DNA from: Bacillota bacterium
Lineage (GTDB): Bacteria; Vulcanimicrobiota; JAJTBE01
DNA: 36,213 bases
Assembly (NCBI GenBank): GCA_021287065.1
Contig: JAJTBE010000095.1
Location: 1 to 36,213, forward strand
Direction: 5' to 3'
Shown here: piece after piece, positions 32,088 to 36,213 of the stretch
How the letters are laid out: each line of letters opens with the position of its first letter
Numbering within the stretch: position 1 is the stretch's first letter
The notes under the pieces: generated by a model
Told to the model about the DNA's origin: nothing
What the model saw: only the letters and a program-made list of their open reading frames with translations
The model's database searches: none
Position numbers and translations under genes: made by a program

Positions 32088-34529
32088 ATGTCAATTAGCC
32101 GGATTGAACACTCAGCACAGGTTTTCACACCTCAGGGATCACCTGCAAAAGTTCAGAGAACCGATGCTCAGGCAGCGGATGTAAAAGATCAGGTTTCACT
32201 CGGACAGACTGAACAGCAGACAGCAGCTCCCAAAAAGTGGACCATTATGCACTATTCAGCAGCCGACAACAATCTGACTTCGTTCATGCTCAATGATGTC
32301 AATGAAATGGAAAAAGTCGGTTCAACAGCAAATATGAACCTCATCGTCCAGCTCGACAAGGGCGGCAGCGATTGTAAGAGATATTACATCACTCAGGACA
32401 ATGATATGAAGAAAATCAATTCACCCGTCCTGAAAGACCTCGGCAGAACCGATACAGCCAATCCCAGAACCCTTGGCGAATTTATCGGCGAAACCATGCA
32501 GAAATATCCCGCAGAACATTTTGCCCTCATTATTTCCGACCACGGCGGCGGATGGACCGGCGCAGTTGAAGATGTCAGCCACCACACATGGATGACCAAC
32601 CCCATGCTCGAACAGGGAATCAAACTGGGCGAAGAGCTTGGCGGACACAAACTCGATGTCCTCGGATACGACGCCTGCCTCATGGGCAACACCGAAAGCG
32701 CATACCAGATGAAGGATGTAGCCAGATTCTATGTTGCTTCCGAAGAAACCGAAGGCGGCAACGGCTGGCCCTATACTCCCCTCCTTTCACCCAGGGCACT
32801 CGGCGAAGTTGAAAGAGCACTCAGCTCAAAACTCAACGTCACTCCCGAAGAACTTGCTACAAAAATCGTATCATCAGCTCAGGGCGATCAGGGAACACTC
32901 CCCACTATGACCGCCATTGATCTCGCAAAGATGCCCGATGTTGCAAAGGCTACCAATGTATTTGCCGATGCAATCATTAAAACCGATACACCCAATGCAA
33001 CACTTCAGGATCTCGCCCGCAAAACACAGTCTTTTGCAGCAAACAAAGATCACTACCACTTCGCAGAACTGGTAGCCACAAGCCCCAATATTAAGGATGA
33101 AAAACTTAAAGAAGCAGCCAATGGAATGATGGCAGCCATTAAGGGCGCTATTATTGCTGAAGAGCATTCACAGAAATACCCCAACGCCCATGGCCTTACT
33201 GCTGAAATTCCCAGATACGGCGGAGTAGGAAGCGGATACGAGGATCTTAAATTCCACAGAGATACCAACTGGGCAGCTGCAATGAACAAAATGAACGGCG
33301 CACCCGCACCCGCAGCACCCACAACACCTCCGGATGCAGCTCCTGCACCTCAGACACCCCCGCAGGCTCCTCCCCAGGCTCCCCCTTCAGAGCAGCCCGC
33401 TCCTGAAGTTGAAGCCCAGGCCGCACCCGCTGCTCCCCAGCTTCCCACTGCCAAAAAGAAATGGACAGTTCTCCACTATGCCGCAGCAGATAACAACCTT
33501 AACGAGTTTATCCGCGGCGACATCAACGAAATGGAAAAAATCGGCTCAACCGATACAATGAATCTGGTAGTCCAGCTCGACAACGGCGGATCAGACTGCA
33601 AGAGATATTATCTCACAGCAGATCCCGACCCCAACAAGCTCAACTCACCGGTTCTTCAGGATATGGGCAGCACAAATATGTCAGATCCCAAGCAGCTCGC
33701 CAACTTCCTCATCTGGGGATACAAAAACTTCCCGTCAGATCACCTTGCAGTAATCATCGGTGACCACGGCGGCGGATGGAAAGGCGCAGTCGAAGACGAT
33801 TCACACAACGGCTGGACCTCAATGCCCCAGGTAAGAGAAGCTCTTCAGGAGTTTAAAGCTGCCACAGGCAAAGACATCGACATCCTCGGATGGGACGCCT
33901 GCCTTATGGCAACCAGCGAAGTTGGATACGAAGTCAGAGACGGCGTAAAATACATGGTAGCTTCAGAAGAGAGTGAAGGCGGCAACGGCTGGTCATACAC
34001 TCCCCTTCTCACATCAAAATCACTGGCTGACATCAACAGAGCACTGAAACAGAAACTCAACATTGCTCCTGAAGAATTCGCAATCAAGATGGTATCAAAT
34101 GCTGCTGCAGACCAGGCTTCACTGCCTACAATGAGCGCCATTGATATCTCCAAGATTGATCAGGTTGCAAAATCATCAACAGGACTTGCTCAGGCTATCA
34201 TTGCCACTGATACTCCCAATGCCACACTCAAGGCTCTTGCCCGCAAGACCCAGAGCTACGCATTAGGCAGCAAAGACCAGTACCACTTCTGTGAACTTAT
34301 CGTCAACAGCAAGGATATCAAAGACGAAAAACTGAAGGATGCAGCTAAGGACCTGATGGCTTCAATTAAAGCAGCCGTCATCGCCGAAGAACATTCAAAC
34401 AGATATGCAAACTCACACGGTCTCACAGCAGAGATCCCCACCAACGGCGGAGTTGGCGCAGGATACAAAGACCTCCAGTTTGCAAAAGACACAATGTGGG
34501 ACGAAGGCATGAACAAAATGTCCAAGTAG
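32088..34529 (+). CDS. Tandem two-domain clostripain-like (C11) cysteine peptidase
   Basis: 813 residues. Two homologous C11 domains (about 48-400 and 460-810) are joined by a 55-residue Pro/Ala/Gln linker. Each keeps the catalytic pair: His152 in SDHGGGW with Cys197 in YDACLMGN, and His560 in GDHGGGW with Cys605 in WDACLMAT. Clostripains cleave after Arg or Lys and often self-activate. No signal peptide is present; the first 47 residues are a disordered leader resembling that of the C92-like and metallopeptidase-like proteins. AAGGAGG sits 7 nt before the ATG. Codon use is strongly biased (many C-ending codons), which suggests high expression. Confidence 0.9.
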   Translation: MSISRIEHSAQVFTPQGSPAKVQRTDAQAADVKDQVSLGQTEQQTAAPKKWTIMHYSAADNNLTSFMLNDVNEMEKVGSTANMNLIVQLDKGGSDCKRYYITQDNDMKKINSPVLKDLGRTDTANPRTLGEFIGETMQKYPAEHFALIISDHGGGWTGAVEDVSHHTWMTNPMLEQGIKLGEELGGHKLDVLGYDACLMGNTESAYQMKDVARFYVASEETEGGNGWPYTPLLSPRALGEVERALSSKLNVTPEELATKIVSSAQGDQGTLPTMTAIDLAKMPDVAKATNVFADAIIKTDTPNATLQDLARKTQSFAANKDHYHFAELVATSPNIKDEKLKEAANGMMAAIKGAIIAEEHSQKYPNAHGLTAEIPRYGGVGSGYEDLKFHRDTNWAAAMNKMNGAPAPAAPTTPPDAAPAPQTPPQAPPQAPPSEQPAPEVEAQAAPAAPQLPTAKKKWTVLHYAAADNNLNEFIRGDINEMEKIGSTDTMNLVVQLDNGGSDCKRYYLTADPDPNKLNSPVLQDMGSTNMSDPKQLANFLIWGYKNFPSDHLAVIIGDHGGGWKGAVEDDSHNGWTSMPQVREALQEFKAATGKDIDILGWDACLMATSEVGYEVRDGVKYMVASEESEGGNGWSYTPLLTSKSLADINRALKQKLNIAPEEFAIKMVSNAAADQASLPTMSAIDISKIDQVAKSSTGLAQAIIATDTPNATLKALARKTQSYALGSKDQYHFCELIVNSKDIKDEKLKDAAKDLMASIKAAVIAEEHSNRYANSHGLTAEIPTNGGVGAGYKDLQFAKDTMWDEGMNKMSK

Positions 34530-34551
34530 TCCGGATTTACCGAATATACAC

Positions 34552-34585
34552 GAGGCTGCCCAAAAGGCAGCCTCTTTTTATTTTT
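34552..34585 (+). terminator. Rho-independent terminator of the clostripain-like gene
   Basis: Perfect 9-bp stem GAGGCTGCC/GGCAGCCTC with a CAAAA loop, followed by TTTTTATTTTT. It starts 22 bp after the stop codon. The interval on to 34746 is AT-rich and shows no gene. Confidence 0.92.
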
Positions 34586-34746
34586 ACTTACTCTGCCAGA
34601 ATCTCAAACACAGACAATATTACTTTTTCCAGCAAATACAAATAATCAGCCATAACGAGATTTTATAAAAACAGTGTTTTACACAAATCCAAACACATTT
34701 CATTATCAGACTTGATAATCTATCGCTAATTCTGACGCCACTGAAG

Positions 34747-35049
34747 CCCAATGCCACTGAATTAGTAAAATTCACTCAAATCCCCAATCCCCAAATACTC
34801 CTGTTTTTCAAGGAGGGAGGTTCGGAGGGCAACCTCGCTTTTTTAAAAAAGCGTGGTTCCCTCTGAGGGTCCCAAATCCCCCCGGTCCCTGGTCGGTCCC
34901 CAATTCCAAAAGTTTGGGATGGAGGGTGCCTGCCCGCAGGGTGGGCGCGGGGAAACTTTTTTCAAAAAGTTTTCTCTGGGAGCTGGGCAAACGGTTATAA
35001 TTCTCGTGTTCGATCAAACAAATCCATGTTTTAATTCATGGGCATTGGG
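34747..35049 (+). repeat. Structured 300-bp dispersed repeat, copy C
   Basis: 303 bp, same orientation as copies A and B nearly 20 kb away. Left terminal repeat CCCAATGCCACTGAATTAG; the right end is its complement with a two-base difference. The inner hairpin has two compensated pairs relative to copies A and B (see findings). A partial second left end (GCCACTGAAG, 34737) precedes it, as if a previous copy lay there. The sequence from 35050 to 35269 is AT-rich with no gene recognised. Confidence 0.86.
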
Positions 35050-35269
35050 ATTTTAACCCGATGGAAAGCAAAACCTCATAACCACAGGCTTTAAACCATT
35101 TTTAACGTTTTCCCATTTTTACAAATATTCCTTAAACCGAAACCATTAATTTTGTCTGATTCGAGTCTTTATCCGGAAAAATACACATTTGAAGTATTTT
35201 TACACAATCTTATTAAGCCCATACCTGATATCCGGTTTTACCACATTTATAAACAATGTTTCTCAGAAT

Positions 35270-36213
35270 CTATCTTTCCTTTTTCACACCTGACACATTC
35301 TTTTCATTCAATTTTCTCTTCTTTTCAACAATTGCAGGTCCCAATTTATATTTGTAGTTATCGGGATCCATTTCCAGCGCTTTTTTAAAATCGGCAAGTG
35401 CATTATCATACTGATTCAGCCCCAGATAAGCGTAACCCCTTTCATTATAATAATCAGGCTCATCATTCTCCAGATCTATAGCTTTATTACAATCAGCAAG
35501 AGCTGATTTATAACTTTTAAGCCAGTTGAAAGCAGCTCCCCTGTAGTAGTAAAAGACTGCATTGTCAGGTTTCAGACTGATAGCTTTATTATAATTATCC
35601 AAAGCCAGCTTATATTTTTCCATTTCCTCATACACATTGCCCCTGTGTACATAATTCAAAGCGTTATCAGGTTCGATTTTTATTGCACAGTTCAGATCAG
35701 CCAGAGCCTTTTTGTAGTTTTCCATTATATAATAAACCAGAGCGCGGTCGCTGTAATAGTCTGCATTCATCGAATCAAACTTTAACGCCTTTGAACAGAA
35801 CAAAAGAGCTTTGTCTGTATTCTCCATTCTTAAGTAAACCTTTCCGATACTATTTAAAATATCGGGGTTGTCGGGTGAAAGTTCCAGAGCTTTATTCAAA
35901 TCACTCAAAGCTTTTTTATAGTTCTTTTTTTCAGTATATGCTTCCGATCTGAAAGAATAATAATCAGCAACTTTTGGATTGTTAATAACAGCAGTATTAA
36001 AATCAGCTATTGCTTTGTCATATTCACCCAGGCTCAGATATGAAACTCCGCGGTTGACATAATATGCATTTACATCAGGATTTAATTTTATAGCTGTTGT
36101 GTAGTCTTCCACTGCTTTTTGATATTCACCGAGATAATCGTAACAGTATCCTCTTCCGTTATACAAAGACGGATTATTTCTGTCTTTTTCTATGGCTTTG
36201 TCAAATTCCATTA
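35270..36213 (-). CDS. TPR-repeat protein (5' end cut by the window edge)
   Basis: At least 313 residues of about nine consecutive TPR units of 34 residues, each with the W/Y-x-x-L/R-G pattern: NPSLYNGRGYCYDYLGEYQKAVEDY, NAYYVNRGVSYLSLGEYDKAI and so on, ending with a basic tail (KKRKLNEKNVSGVKKER). A Met at 36211 lies inside the first visible repeat, so the true start is probably beyond the window. TPR arrays are protein-interaction scaffolds; nothing here shows a partner. Distinct repeats show that the array grew by duplication, with Asn/Asp-Pro at unit boundaries. Confidence 0.85.
   Translation of the reverse strand, partial: MEFDKAIEKDRNNPSLYNGRGYCYDYLGEYQKAVEDYTTAIKLNPDVNAYYVNRGVSYLSLGEYDKAIADFNTAVINNPKVADYYSFRSEAYTEKKNYKKALSDLNKALELSPDNPDILNSIGKVYLRMENTDKALLFCSKALKFDSMNADYYSDRALVYYIMENYKKALADLNCAIKIEPDNALNYVHRGNVYEEMEKYKLALDNYNKAISLKPDNAVFYYYRGAAFNWLKSYKSALADCNKAIDLENDEPDYYNERGYAYLGLNQYDNALADFKKALEMDPDNYKYKLGPAIVEKKRKLNEKNVSGVKKER

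Overview
The window looks like chromosomal DNA from an anaerobic, free-living bacterium of a poorly described lineage. It has oxygen-sensitive chemistry (a 2-oxoacid:ferredoxin oxidoreductase subunit, a HdrA-like protein with a ferredoxin, the YgeW/YgeY pair), several lipoproteins, a zinc-ribbon/kinase/ankyrin fusion and large multi-GAF signalling proteins. Such a mix recalls candidate phyla of groundwater and sediment (for example Wallbacteria or Riflebacteria), but no rRNA is present and I do not assign a phylum. Both window ends cut genes.

Layout. 1-4.3 kb: a cut ParB-like gene (-), then a five-GAF/PAS histidine kinase and a two-zinc-ribbon protein (+). 4.3-7.4 kb: a minus-strand block with two lipoproteins, a DUF503 protein, a YiiX-type cysteine hydrolase and a lone oxidoreductase gamma subunit. 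7.6-10.4 kb: an AlbA_2 (Schlafen-type) protein converging on a candidate membrane metallopeptidase. 10.6-13.9 kb: two paralogous secreted multidomain proteins, one with an extra IPT/TIG domain. 13.9-15.5 kb: an AT-rich orphan gene and two tandem copies of a 300-bp structured repeat with terminal inverted repeats; a third copy lies at 34.7 kb. 15.7-17.4 kb: zinc-ribbon/Ser-Thr kinase/ankyrin protein (-).

17.4-27.5 kb, all on the plus strand, is the centrepiece: a roughly 10-kb arsenic operon of 17 genes. It begins with an ArsR repressor behind a consensus promoter, then an Acr3 arsenite pump. Next come two tandem copies of a DGC zinc-binding gene pair, a stand-alone HdrA-like N-terminal domain, a 2x[4Fe-4S] ferredoxin, a fusion of a DGC domain to a lipoyl-carrying GcvH-like domain, and an AhpD-like protein with a cysteine-rich tail. 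The distal part holds an ArsP-type permease, a thioredoxin-coupled ArsC, an ArsE/ArsF/ArsG-like set, OsmC and an alpha/beta hydrolase. Export (Acr3, ArsP, ArsG) and reduction (ArsC, thioredoxin, ArsF) are familiar. The middle block (DGC x5, HdrA-like, ferredoxin, GcvH-like) is not a described arsenic module that I know; I infer a ferredoxin-driven dithiol/lipoyl system that binds or passes on arsenic.

27.5-31.9 kb, minus strand: a small orphan gene, ygeW-ygeY behind a consensus promoter, and the infC-rpmI-rplT operon, where infC starts at a non-canonical AUA codon behind a structured leader with an attenuator-like hairpin. 32.1-34.6 kb: a tandem two-domain clostripain-like protein and its terminator. 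35.3 kb to the end: a cut TPR protein (-).
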